Made by a program: the position numbers and the translations under genes. A stretch of DNA of 30,393 bases, from IMG/VR virus record IMGVR_UViG_3300017727_000090, positions 1-30,393 of that record. The stretch is one strand, 5' to 3'. The DNA is from a virus. The first letter of the stretch is position 1. Each line of letters starts with the position of its first letter. The notes beneath the pieces are model-generated. The model ran no database searches. It worked only from the letters and a program-made list of their open reading frames with translations, and had not been told where the DNA came from. Positions 9,540-20,108 of this stretch are shown here, piece after piece.

Positions 9540-9547
9540 TATTTATC
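9540..9547 (-). promoter_or_regulatory. Candidate late promoter (GATAAATA) before gp8
   Basis: Minus-strand GATAAATA, one mismatch from TATAAATA, overlaps the TGA stop of the 3520-aa gene and lies about 27 nt upstream of the gp8 ATG. The position (overlapping the preceding stop, short leader, downstream ribosome site) mirrors the octamer at 7942-7949, which supports function. Confidence 0.55.
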
Positions 9548-12500
9548 ATAGATAATCATCATGATTTTCAAAATATACCAATGTATACGTAGATGGATCA
9601 TCAGTACCTGTTTCAATTTGTGCATTGTGAGATACAGCAGTTGTATTTCTGGCACCTCTAGTACATCCAGTAATAGTATTACTGGATACGGTCGTATATT
9701 CAATAACTTCACTATCAACAATTACACTAAATGTGTCATATCCAACTCCAGTATTTCTAACAGTAACTCCAGTAAATACACCTCCACTGAGAACTGGTTC
9801 GAGTACACAACCAGTTCCACCACCACCAGTTAGTTCTATAGTAGTTTCTGTATCATCATATCCAGAACCACCAGAAACAATTTCAACTTTTCTCACTTCT
9901 CCACTAGAAACAAATATATTGAACGATGCATTGGCGCCAGAGTGAGATGGTGCTGAAATTGTTATTGATGGAGAATTAGAAGATACTCCAGATGTGTTTG
10001 ATAATGAAACCGTTTCAATACTTGCATTTATATTAGAAGCAAGTTTAGTCGCTTTAACAATACTAGATACATGAAGAGGTAGTTCTTTATAAATTGACCC
10101 AAATACGGTTGCGACTGCCTCTTGATTTACATAGATATTACTTCCTGGATTAGTAATATTAATTGTACTAGAATCTATTATATTTTCACCAGTAATCATA
10201 TCAACCTTAGCAGTAGCTTGAATGCTAGTACCAGGACCTTTTGTGCGAATAATTACATTATTTTCATAGTATGCACCACCATTAGTCATAGTTAAACCAG
10301 TAACTTTACCACCAGAATAAGATACAGTAGCACCAAAATTTTCTGGAGAATTATCACTATATGATGCAGTTTCGATTACCGTTGGAGATAGTACAGAAGT
10401 CACAGTTCTTGGTCCTGATTCGCCAGAAATAGTAATCTTATCGTCAACTGATATTTCATTAAGTCTAGTAACAACTTCAACATCACTAGGAGCGCCACGA
10501 AAATCAATAAAAGATAATCTAGCACCGGTAACAGAACTCATAAAGACAATAGTATTATTATCAATATAGTAATCATATACAGGACTTTGAATATTACCAT
10601 TCTTGGTAACAATAATTTGATTTTCTAGTTCTCTTGGTCTTTCAATGTGAGCGTTTGGATAATATGGAGAACTAGATTTCTGTAGTGGGAATTGGGTGCC
10701 AGATCCGCTAGAGATAGTATCCAATTTATCAAATGACCCAACAGATCGGATAGAAATTATATCATTTTGTTCAGGGGCGGTAGTAAAATTAATTCTACTT
10801 TTGATATCACCACTTAATGTATAATCATATCCAGATTCTAATAATTTACCATTTTTTGTTACTAAGATACTAGAATCACTCGAAACTCCATCATTGTCTA
10901 TAGTACCAGATGGTACAAAATTTTCCATGGTTTCAAATAAGTTAAATATAGTTCTACTTCCATTAAATGGTGTATTAATTTCATCCAAAATACTGACGAC
11001 ACCATTAAATTTAATTGCAAATAGACTACCAGTAGTATGAGCAGCTGAAAGTGTTATGGTATTGTTATTAACCCATGTAAAATCAACATCGGAAATATTA
11101 ACTTGATTGTTAGAATATACAATTAATGATTCTCTATCAGATCCAGTATACGATGAACCTAAAGTATAAGTATTGCCGGTAGTATTTGTTATACTTACTT
11201 CATCGTTTCCATACATTCTTATACAATATATATTATCTGTTGCGAGTGGAGCTGTGGTAAAAGTTACTAGTGATGCAGAAGCATTAATACTGTATTCATT
11301 ACCTGGATTTAAAATAATTCCATTTTTTATTGTTAATATATCAGCATCTTCAGTAACATTTGCATTATTTAAATTTGCATTATTGTAAATAAGTCTAAAA
11401 TCTGTTCTAGTCCCATCTGGGCAATTTTGCAATTCATCGAAAAGAGTTACTGTAGGATATTTTACAATAAAAATGCTTGTTGGTGGTACACCATCAGTAT
11501 GGGTTAAATCAATTTTATTTCCACTAACAGTAAAGTCACCTTTATTAAAAAATCTTGGAGTTCCATCAGCATACACAACAACTTCATCATAATCAGATGA
11601 TGCAATAGTTGTACCTAATGTATATCTCATTACACTACTTGACTGTGCAGATGAACTAGAAATACTAAGTTCTTCCGAACTATGTGTATAAAGTATAAAT
11701 GTAGTTTCGGTAGTTTGTATAGCAGTAGTAAATGTTATTGTGCTACCACTAACTGTAAAATCTTCTGATGGGTTTTGAATTACACCATTTCTAAATACCA
11801 TCAAATCATCTGCATTTGGGGGTGTGAATGCAGTACCACTGTCAGTTAAATTGTGGGTTGTTTGAGATCCATTGATACCGGTTAAGGAATCTAAAATAAT
11901 ATTTTGATTTAGTCCATTATATGAATAGTAAACATGAATGGTTTCAGAAAAATCTATAGCGTCACTAAATGTAATAAAACTACTATTTGTTATACTATAA
12001 TCCGTACCAGGTTTTTGAAACACTCCATTTCTAACAACAAAAATATGATTTACCGATATTGGCGTTTGTAATAATCCACTTACTGTTAATGGAAAAGTTA
12101 ACTCTGTATCATTAAAACATTGTGAAATATTAATTACTACATTTTTAGTATTAGCTGGAGTTAATTGTCGGTTAAAATATAACAATTGTATATTGTCACT
12201 AGATGTAGGAGCAGTAACATATGTTATTTTATTATTTGTTAATGATTGGGATGTAGAATCAGGTCTTAATAATTGATTATTTTTAATTGTAAAAACATCA
12301 CCTACATTTTTTGTGTACTCAGGAACTCCATTCGTAGAAAGATTGAATATTGTTCTGGTGCCGTTTTGTTTGACATTTAATCTATCTAATATAGAACCCC
12401 GTTCATTACTAGTATTTGAGAGGTAATCACTAACAAAATCAATTATAGTACATTCGGTCGAAGCGGGATATGTATTAGAAAAGGTTATTGTAGAACCAGA

Positions 12501-15500
12501 CACAGAATATTGATCATGATCCAATATCTGATTATTAATATTTACGACTAGACTCTCTTCACCATTTGATGGATTGTATGTGTATCCATCAACTGTTATA
12601 TTAAATGTTGTTGTGCTATTATCTAAAGGTAATTTATCTATAACTTCCACATAACTACCAGAACTACTGGGAGTTGTGTATGAAAATTTAGTATTAAATC
12701 CTTCTACTCTAGTATTACTAACAGGAACCATTGTTCCACTAAGATTTTCCTTTCTAATCTCAACAATAGATTTTGGTTTTCTGACCGAATTAGATTCAAA
12801 TACTTGAACAAATCTAGTCTTTTGACATGGAGTTAGTTTTTCAATTGTATTTTGATTAATAGTGGAACCCTGAATTCCTTGACATTGAACTGTCTCATTA
12901 ATGTGCCAACCAAACACTTCACCAGCTGGAATACTCTCGGAAAATGTAATTACATTTCCAGATCGACTAAAATCTGTAAATAATTGTGATTGAGAAACAC
13001 CAGTTCTGAATAGCAATAACTGACAATCACTAGTGATTGTTTGACCAGATGTAATGGTACGAGTAGTACCTGTACCGCCTGAAAGTGCTAACTTACTAAG
13101 ATTATCATGTTTAACTGTTATTAGTTTTGAATCATAACCAAGTGATCCTGACAAAGTAAAAGTATTTCCTGCCACGGTAAGTGAATTTGGATCCTGAACA
13201 ATTCCACCAATGGAAATTATAAATTTATCTATATTGCTATGTGATACTGGTATATTATTTTTTGTGATGGTAATGGATACTTGATCTTTAGTAACAATTT
13301 GAACATCCATTTTTTCAATTTCAGTATCAAAATGATAAAGAGTAATCTCATCATTATCATCAACCAAATAATTTGGTATATAAATTACCGGACCACTACC
13401 AACAGCAGATGAAACATCATAACTTATACTAGGTTCTTGATAAATTCCATTCCAAAAATTAAATGTTTTTAATGTTTCAGTTGATTTACCAGATGCATAT
13501 ACACTACTAATTTCTACAATAACTTCACCACTAATAAAATCATTATCATCAAAAAGTCTAACTAGTACTGAATTTGCCGTAATTTCAATAATTTGACCAA
13601 TAGCTCCAGATTCTATTCCTATTATAAAATCATTTACTTCAAAACCTGGGTCTACTCCAATACTAGTACTAGGTAAGAAAATTCTAGTTTTTCCGCAGGA
13701 TGCAAGTTTTAATTTGAGATCAAGTTTGCTGGAAATTACAGTAGTAAAAATTGCACTACTTTTAAAAACATCAAGTGGATTCCTGAAGAAAAATTTTCTT
13801 CGTTCAATTATTTTTTTACCAAACTGTCTAAATCCAGCTGGGTGCGTATTAATTTGTTGTTGAGATTTCCAGTCTTTTGTATCTCTAGACGATGTGATAG
13901 TGTATGACCAATCTTGGTAATAATTACTGTCAGTAATTTTTTGTAAACTATCACTTAATGTACCAGATATATTTGTTTCATTTGGTGGGAGATCAATAGT
14001 AGAACTAACTCTAGAATATGCTTTAGATCTACTAATTTTTTTTATCTTTCCATATATTTTATCATTGAGTCTGATAGTATCGCCATCCTTAAATTGTCCA
14101 ACATTTTCATCAAATTCAATTGTAGATGAGTTTTGATCAAATGAAACTACGGTTGCCTCTATATTCACTGGAAATAATGCAGAGTTAGCTAAACCAGTAA
14201 GTTTTTGACCCACTATAATTTTTTTTCTTCTTATATTTGCTTTTAAAATAGCACCACTACCAACAATTCCATTGACGGGAGTCTTTACTGTAATAGTTGG
14301 TTCTTCTTTAAAATTAAGTCCACCATCAATGACTTTTACTGATGCAATAGATCCAATAGTAATTTTAGCTTCTAATACAGCAAGATTCTCTACACCATTA
14401 ACCAACAACGTAATTGCATTATTATAATTACTACCACCATCCAAAACCTCAATACTAGATATTTCAAAATTATTAATTATTTTAGCGGTTGCGGGTATAT
14501 TTACATAATGATTTACAACCCCATTTGATGTAAATGATTCTCCTGAAGAATTATAAGTTATTTTTTTAATTTTACCAATGGTGGTAGAGTATGTTTGAAC
14601 TATTGCCTTACCATTCCCAGCAATAGTATCTAATGTACCCTTTTTAATAATTTTAGAAATTTTGGGTAATTTTTTATACCCAGAACCACCACTTGAAACT
14701 GAAACTTCTGCAAGCGGACCTGATGCACCATAAGATTTAGCAGTATATGAAAGTCCTATGGTTTCATAACCATTTGTTGTTTCTGGAGTTTTAATAGTAA
14801 ATGAAAATGGTGTTACTTTTTCTACTCTTTGTATACCATAGTAATCTTTTGATTTATTAATTTCATATATTTTATCATTATTTACATGTAAATATAATCT
14901 ATTAGGAATTTTTTCTGCATTTAATACTACAGTATTTGTAGGAGACTCTTCTAATGTAAAGAACTCATTTCTTTTTTCAATATCATATGTCAGTAAGAAA
15001 TCTGCGGCCGCTGGTAGTTTTAAAGAATATGTATATTTAAAATTTAAATTAATTGCATAAAAAGATTTACCAGAGTAAGAATTAATATTTTGAAAACCAG
15101 ATGTTATATTTTCTTCACTAATAGTTACATTAACATTAGATATATCAACAATATTACTTGTAGTTATATCTTGACCAAGATGGTTATCATGCAAATTAAT
15201 ATCAATCACACCATCGTGTTCATAGTTAAAATAAACAAAATCATTTATCGTTAAATTATGATTAATAGTACCTGTGGTAAATGTAGTTTCTAATAAATTT
15301 GAAGATTTTTGAATACTTGTAATTAATTTACCACCCACCTTAGATACTATAGCACTAAATCCAGATCCAGAAGTCAATTGATTGTCGGATATTAATCTAT
15401 CACCAACTTTATAATTATCACCCTCGGATTCAACTAATACCGAATCTATAGAACCAGTTGTTATAAACGGTTTCATTACAACTTTGCTTGTATTACTATA

Positions 15501-18500
15501 TTCTTTTGGATATTCATCATTATGATCTATCCCATCAAATTTAAACACTGGTACATCTGGGATATCTTTTTCAAATGATCTAGTAAATACAGATGGTATC
15601 TTATCAGAAGTTCTATTCTGACAATTCATATATTCATCATAGTCTGATGCAAATGAATCTCCGATAAAATAAGGAAATCCACTAAAATCTGAATCCGTTA
15701 ATGAATTTGTAACGGAATCATATGATGTTGATGTTGTAAAATAACAATATCTACCCTCAGGAAATTCTGGAGTAATAGAAAATCTTCCATTATGTTCATC
15801 TAAATCATTATCATCACCTTCATTATATTCATAATCTTCAATAAATGAACCAATTGGGTAATTTGTAATTGAAGGGCCACCTACTCTGCTAATATAATAT
15901 GTCGTACCATTATGAGTGTGAGTTATTTCATTACTACCAGAAGATGTTGTACTATATTTTAACTTATATCTAGATTTAGTTGATACATATGATGTTGAAT
16001 CCGTTATAGGAATATTTCTTTCATCTAAAACTTTGTTACCCCCGTAAATAGGAATACCATCATATGATACACAAACAACTGGAGAATGTAATGGGATATA
16101 AGTTAATATTTCACTATCAGTAAAAGTATCCTGAGTTTTGCTAAGAGCAGTTTCTACTGCTTGAACAACGTCTGACGGCGCTTTTTCCAGTGTATACTTT
16201 GCTAGTAACTTATCAGTATTTTTGATCAAATAATATTGTTTTGTATCCAGATCTTTTGGAAAATCATTAATATAATCTATAAGTTTAAAATTATCATTAT
16301 TGAGGGTTGATGGAGTGTCATCTGCATTATCATAGACATAACCACCATATGAATCAATTCTATCAAGTTTTTTGAGTTGTCTTACTAAATTAAATGTCCA
16401 TTCTCTCAGTTTACATGTAATACTAGATTTAGTTTCTGTTGATAAAATTTGAATATTGGGAGAAGATATATAACCACTACCAGGATTTTTAATATTAAAT
16501 CCAATAACATTACCATTTTGTATAATCGATTCCACAACAGCTCCTGTGCCAGCATCATTAGCAGTAATTACTACTTCCGGGGGTGTCAAATAATTTGAAC
16601 CATTATTTACTAAAGCTATTGATGCAATTTTTCCATTTGATGTGAAAGCTATTGCTTCAGCACCATTGCCATTATCGATTGATACGGTTGGTGGATTACT
16701 AAAAGTTTTTTGTATTGTTCCAAAACCACTAATAAGATTTGTTGATTCAGTCAACTCGTTAAAATTTTGTTTGTCGAAGTTATACTTAGAAACTAATGGT
16801 CCAGAAAAATCAATAATTCTATTTGAATTGTAACTATATGGTACATCAATATACCATTCATTAACACCATCAACTTTTCCACCACCAGAAATTCTTATTG
16901 ACGGTAATTCTACATATCCAGAACCAGATTTTTTAATAATAATATTATCTATAGTTCCATTGGTATAACTTATATCTAACTCAGCTTCGCTAAAATTTAT
17001 AGGATTTCGTATATCGGATTGAATTTTAAATGATACATTTGATGTGCCGGTATAATAAGATGGAGAAATTGCATTAATGTTCATTAATGCATCTGATTTT
17101 GTAACATGTAATGTAAATTTATTATTGTTAAACTTTCTAACGTAGTATTCTTCATTGGATACTAATTTTTTAAAGTATTCGTTATTATCCTTTGTGGTAA
17201 ATAAAACTTTTATTCCTGTTGTAAGACCATGATTGGACTTATGTATTCTGGAATTTGTTACATTAATACCATTAAAGTTACTAAATTCTAATTTAATTGA
17301 TGGATTATTATTAATAATTTCAATTTTTGGTTTAGAACTAAATCCCGTTAAATTTGTAGTAGAAGACCAAGCATCATTTAATTTTGCAAAATTAAATGAT
17401 TTAATAGAACCAGATATCAATATTAGATTGTAATTATGATCTAATTCTGTCGTATATCCAGTTAACTTCAAAATTGGTAATTTTGTATCATCTATACTAT
17501 ACCCATATCCATTACTGTCTTCAGAATATACAGATTTATAATCACCGCCGTCAGATATGTAAAATCTATTCACATATCCATAAGATATTGTATTTCCTTT
17601 ATATGAATTAACTTGAATAGCATCAATATTAAGTCCAATAGATTGTTTAGTTTTTCTGCCGGATCCTATAGCTTGAGTATCGGAAATTAGTCCACTTTTT
17701 TTCCACCTAGTCAAAAGTTTTTGATTAGTAAATGCAATTTTCTTAAGATCACTACCAGATATTGTAGTGTCTAGGTTTACAATATTTTGCCACCACCTAG
17801 GCACACCTGTAGATGCAACATAAATGTAATCACCATAATCATACTGAGAATTAAATGCAACTAGAGATTTGTATGATGGAAAGTTATTTTCAATATTATT
17901 ATTTTTAGTAGTACTATAATTAACATTTTTTACAATAGATTCTCTAGTCCAATTATAATTAGTTCCAAGTAAAAGTGATAATCTATCAGATATTTCACTT
18001 GTAGTAAAACTATACGCATCTACATTTGGACTATCATACTTTGCAAATTCATACTTATCTAATGTATGAAGAGAACCGCCATCTTCAATATAAATTTCTC
18101 CCGGAAGCGCTAATAATTCAAATCTAGGATTTACCAAAGATGAATCATTATAATCAATATAAAGAGTATGATCTAGTCTATTTTTACCCACATATTCCCA
18201 CTCAACAGGAGTTGCATTAACAATAGTACCATCATATGCTTTACCTTCAGTATGTACTGGAGCTGTAGTTCCTGACATGCCCGTATTTTTGGCTACATAA
18301 TAATTATCCCCACTATAAACATATTGTTCAATATTATAATTTATTCCCGTTTGCCATTCATCAGAATATTTTAATCTTGCGACAGAAACTACAGTATCCT
18401 TAATAGAAAGATTAAAAGTTCTTTTGGAAGATTGTCCAATATCAGTCAGATATTCGCACCCAAAAAACTGATTAGATGATCTATTTTTATAAAAAATTTC

Positions 18501-20108
18501 TTTTCCATTAACATGGAAAATACCATTTGTAATTGGAAATCTTGTTGCTTCATCTACAGTTACAACAAAGTTAGTTGTTGATGATGATATGTTAGATTCA
18601 GATAACGTAATTACAGTAGATGGAGGTAAGAATAGTTTATTAATGTCACTATTAGTAGTGACATCAAGTACAAATATATTATTAATTACAGGAGTACTAT
18701 TATCTATTTCAATATTAACACCATCAACACCAAAAATTTTATCTTGATCCTGTTTAAAATTAACTACATTTGGTAATGAATTATTAGTTAAACTATATCC
18801 ATCTAATAATCTAACTTTAGCTGATTTTGTCTCGCCGATTTTAGAATTAGAAGTCTTAAATGTATATTCTTTTGGAAATTCTATATTTTGGTTTTCGCCA
18901 ATAACATCAGCACCATTTCTGCTAATAGTTGGCTTTATGTAAGATTGCGAAATAAAAGCTCTGGGTTTTTCTATAGTATCAGAGTAAATTTCTTCATTTG
19001 GTAAAAAATATCCTACAATATCATATAAAATAAGTTCATCTGTAGATGCATCATAATATTCTACTCTACCAGAACCAGTACCAGTAACATTCCTTACTAT
19101 CTGATCTTCAGAAAAAGCTCTAGGTCGTATTCTGTGATTAATAGCACCTTCATAATTTGCACCTTCATCAACTACATCAATACCGTCAATAGTTCCGGCG
19201 GAATTAATACTAGTTACATTAATTACTGCAGATTTATTTTTTATTAATTTTGTAGTGGTATTAAGTGATCCTGTTCCATTACCTATTATATCAATCACCG
19301 GAGAATTTATTAAAACTCCACCACTAGTCCTATTATCATATTCAACACCACCATTTATAATAGTAACATCTTCAAGACGAACTTTTCCAAAAGAATTATT
19401 AATATTTAAAATTGCATCTTTGCCACGTGGTTTAAATTTAATATTAATTTTTCTGTCATTAAATAAAATTTTAAACAGAATTCTATGACTGTTTAAACTA
19501 CCCTTGGAAGAATAAAAAGACTTTATATTTTTTATAAAGGATGATAAATCTAAATTTTCATCAAGAACTTCTGGTATTAATGGTGCAAGTTCAGATTTTA
19601 TTTTTTGTAAAAATTCTTCAGTGAAATCATATGCAATATTTCTAACTAAAGAAGTTTTATCATGTTCTGATGCTACAGAATTTTCTAATTTAATTTCAGA
19701 TATAACTTTTTTATTAAGTACTAACGAAGAAGTTCCTCTTATACAGTCTAAGAATTGAGAATTATTTTTAGACTTATAAAATATAAACTCATCATTTATT
19801 TTAATATATCCGTTTTTATCAGGAAAACCTTTAGTACTTTCTACGTTTATAGTAGTTAATGTTTTACTAATATTACTAGTTTCATTTAATTTTACATATT
19901 TTACAAGTTTATCTTTTCTATAGTAACCAACATTATAATAATCAATTAGATTTGAAGCTACATCAAGTGAATTATACTTATTTTCCTGAGACTCATAGTA
20001 AGAGGAAATAAATTCTATAAATTTACTGTTATTTTCTCGTACAAAACTAGGAAATTGATTTTCAACTAGAATTGATACATTTGAAGTTTTTTCTTCTAAA
20101 TATTTCAT
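9546..20108 (-). CDS. Giant baseplate-wedge-region protein in the gp7 position (3520 aa)
   Basis: This one uninterrupted frame fills a third of the window. The N-terminus (ENQFPSFVRENNSKFIEFIS, residues 16-35) and a segment at about 160-240 (SSFIKNIKSFYSSKGSLNSH ... LFKILFND) match conserved openings of large cyanophage structural proteins. Downstream are dispersed repeats of the type 'gGSGY..LP.I.I' (near residues 250, 1060, 1170, 1810, 1900, 1930 and 3410), a NHGLTTG...YYVRKFNNNKFTLHVT module, and about eleven tandem beta-repeats at about 2290-3200. The C-terminus has TGCTRGARNTTAVSH. It lies between gp6 and gp8, as gp7 does in T4, but T4 gp7 is 1032 aa; the gp7-equivalent role is inferred from position. 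The start overlaps the gp6 stop (ATGA) without a ribosome site, implying coupled translation. Confidence 0.88.
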   Translation of the reverse strand: MKYLEEKTSNVSILVENQFPSFVRENNSKFIEFISSYYESQENKYNSLDVASNLIDYYNVGYYRKDKLVKYVKLNETSNISKTLTTINVESTKGFPDKNGYIKINDEFIFYKSKNNSQFLDCIRGTSSLVLNKKVISEIKLENSVASEHDKTSLVRNIAYDFTEEFLQKIKSELAPLIPEVLDENLDLSSFIKNIKSFYSSKGSLNSHRILFKILFNDRKINIKFKPRGKDAILNINNSFGKVRLEDVTIINGGVEYDNRTSGGVLINSPVIDIIGNGTGSLNTTTKLIKNKSAVINVTSINSAGTIDGIDVVDEGANYEGAINHRIRPRAFSEDQIVRNVTGTGSGRVEYYDASTDELILYDIVGYFLPNEEIYSDTIEKPRAFISQSYIKPTISRNGADVIGENQNIEFPKEYTFKTSNSKIGETKSAKVRLLDGYSLTNNSLPNVVNFKQDQDKIFGVDGVNIEIDNSTPVINNIFVLDVTTNSDINKLFLPPSTVITLSESNISSSTTNFVVTVDEATRFPITNGIFHVNGKEIFYKNRSSNQFFGCEYLTDIGQSSKRTFNLSIKDTVVSVARLKYSDEWQTGINYNIEQYVYSGDNYYVAKNTGMSGTTAPVHTEGKAYDGTIVNATPVEWEYVGKNRLDHTLYIDYNDSSLVNPRFELLALPGEIYIEDGGSLHTLDKYEFAKYDSPNVDAYSFTTSEISDRLSLLLGTNYNWTRESIVKNVNYSTTKNNNIENNFPSYKSLVAFNSQYDYGDYIYVASTGVPRWWQNIVNLDTTISGSDLKKIAFTNQKLLTRWKKSGLISDTQAIGSGRKTKQSIGLNIDAIQVNSYKGNTISYGYVNRFYISDGGDYKSVYSEDSNGYGYSIDDTKLPILKLTGYTTELDHNYNLILISGSIKSFNFAKLNDAWSSTTNLTGFSSKPKIEIINNNPSIKLEFSNFNGINVTNSRIHKSNHGLTTGIKVLFTTKDNNEYFKKLVSNEEYYVRKFNNNKFTLHVTKSDALMNINAISPSYYTGTSNVSFKIQSDIRNPINFSEAELDISYTNGTIDNIIIKKSGSGYVELPSIRISGGGKVDGVNEWYIDVPYSYNSNRIIDFSGPLVSKYNFDKQNFNELTESTNLISGFGTIQKTFSNPPTVSIDNGNGAEAIAFTSNGKIASIALVNNGSNYLTPPEVVITANDAGTGAVVESIIQNGNVIGFNIKNPGSGYISSPNIQILSTETKSSITCKLREWTFNLVRQLKKLDRIDSYGGYVYDNADDTPSTLNNDNFKLIDYINDFPKDLDTKQYYLIKNTDKLLAKYTLEKAPSDVVQAVETALSKTQDTFTDSEILTYIPLHSPVVCVSYDGIPIYGGNKVLDERNIPITDSTSYVSTKSRYKLKYSTTSSGSNEITHTHNGTTYYISRVGGPSITNYPIGSFIEDYEYNEGDDNDLDEHNGRFSITPEFPEGRYCYFTTSTSYDSVTNSLTDSDFSGFPYFIGDSFASDYDEYMNCQNRTSDKIPSVFTRSFEKDIPDVPVFKFDGIDHNDEYPKEYSNTSKVVMKPFITTGSIDSVLVESEGDNYKVGDRLISDNQLTSGSGFSAIVSKVGGKLITSIQKSSNLLETTFTTGTINHNLTINDFVYFNYEHDGVIDINLHDNHLGQDITTSNIVDISNVNVTISEENITSGFQNINSYSGKSFYAINLNFKYTYSLKLPAAADFLLTYDIEKRNEFFTLEESPTNTVVLNAEKIPNRLYLHVNNDKIYEINKSKDYYGIQRVEKVTPFSFTIKTPETTNGYETIGLSYTAKSYGASGPLAEVSVSSGGSGYKKLPKISKIIKKGTLDTIAGNGKAIVQTYSTTIGKIKKITYNSSGESFTSNGVVNHYVNIPATAKIINNFEISSIEVLDGGSNYNNAITLLVNGVENLAVLEAKITIGSIASVKVIDGGLNFKEEPTITVKTPVNGIVGSGAILKANIRRKKIIVGQKLTGLANSALFPVNIEATVVSFDQNSSTIEFDENVGQFKDGDTIRLNDKIYGKIKKISRSKAYSRVSSTIDLPPNETNISGTLSDSLQKITDSNYYQDWSYTITSSRDTKDWKSQQQINTHPAGFRQFGKKIIERRKFFFRNPLDVFKSSAIFTTVISSKLDLKLKLASCGKTRIFLPSTSIGVDPGFEVNDFIIGIESGAIGQIIEITANSVLVRLFDDNDFISGEVIVEISSVYASGKSTETLKTFNFWNGIYQEPSISYDVSSAVGSGPVIYIPNYLVDDNDEITLYHFDTEIEKMDVQIVTKDQVSITITKNNIPVSHSNIDKFIISIGGIVQDPNSLTVAGNTFTLSGSLGYDSKLITVKHDNLSKLALSGGTGTTRTITSGQTITSDCQLLLFRTGVSQSQLFTDFSRSGNVITFSESIPAGEVFGWHINETVQCQGIQGSTINQNTIEKLTPCQKTRFVQVFESNSVRKPKSIVEIRKENLSGTMVPVSNTRVEGFNTKFSYTTPSSSGSYVEVIDKLPLDNSTTTFNITVDGYTYNPSNGEESLVVNINNQILDHDQYSVSGSTITFSNTYPASTECTIIDFVSDYLSNTSNERGSILDRLNVKQNGTRTIFNLSTNGVPEYTKNVGDVFTIKNNQLLRPDSTSQSLTNNKITYVTAPTSSDNIQLLYFNRQLTPANTKNVVINISQCFNDTELTFPLTVSGLLQTPISVNHIFVVRNGVFQKPGTDYSITNSSFITFSDAIDFSETIHVYYSYNGLNQNIILDSLTGINGSQTTHNLTDSGTAFTPPNADDLMVFRNGVIQNPSEDFTVSGSTITFTTAIQTTETTFILYTHSSEELSISSSSAQSSSVMRYTLGTTIASSDYDEVVVYADGTPRFFNKGDFTVSGNKIDLTHTDGVPPTSIFIVKYPTVTLFDELQNCPDGTRTDFRLIYNNANLNNANVTEDADILTIKNGIILNPGNEYSINASASLVTFTTAPLATDNIYCIRMYGNDEVSITNTTGNTYTLGSSYTGSDRESLIVYSNNQVNISDVDFTWVNNNTITLSAAHTTGSLFAIKFNGVVSILDEINTPFNGSRTIFNLFETMENFVPSGTIDNDGVSSDSSILVTKNGKLLESGYDYTLSGDIKSRINFTTAPEQNDIISIRSVGSFDKLDTISSGSGTQFPLQKSSSPYYPNAHIERPRELENQIIVTKNGNIQSPVYDYYIDNNTIVFMSSVTGARLSFIDFRGAPSDVEVVTRLNEISVDDKITISGESGPRTVTSVLSPTVIETASYSDNSPENFGATVSYSGGKVTGLTMTNGGAYYENNVIIRTKGPGTSIQATAKVDMITGENIIDSSTINITNPGSNIYVNQEAVATVFGSIYKELPLHVSSIVKATKLASNINASIETVSLSNTSGVSSNSPSITISAPSHSGANASFNIFVSSGEVRKVEIVSGGSGYDDTETTIELTGGGGTGCVLEPVLSGGVFTGVTVRNTGVGYDTFSVIVDSEVIEYTTVSSNTITGCTRGARNTTAVSHNAQIETGTDDPSTYTLVYFENHDDYL
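10540..13222 (-). repeat. Array of about eleven degenerate protein repeats within the 3520-aa gene
   Basis: Residues about 2290-3200 of the giant contain successive units built on 'i.V.kNG.i..P..DYt.sGs.ItFt.A....d.I.i.y'. Examples are VVRNGVFQKPGTDYSI, MVFRNGVIQNPSEDFTVSG, LTIKNGIILNPGNEYSI and VTKNGKLLESGYDYTLSG. Several are joined by linkers of the form NG(S/T)RTIFNL (NGTRTIFNL, DGTRTDFRL, NGSRTIFNL). Unit spacing is roughly 60-110 residues. Similarity is at the protein level only; the DNA has diverged, so these are old duplications. The repeats probably form a string of small beta-sandwich domains. Confidence 0.7.
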
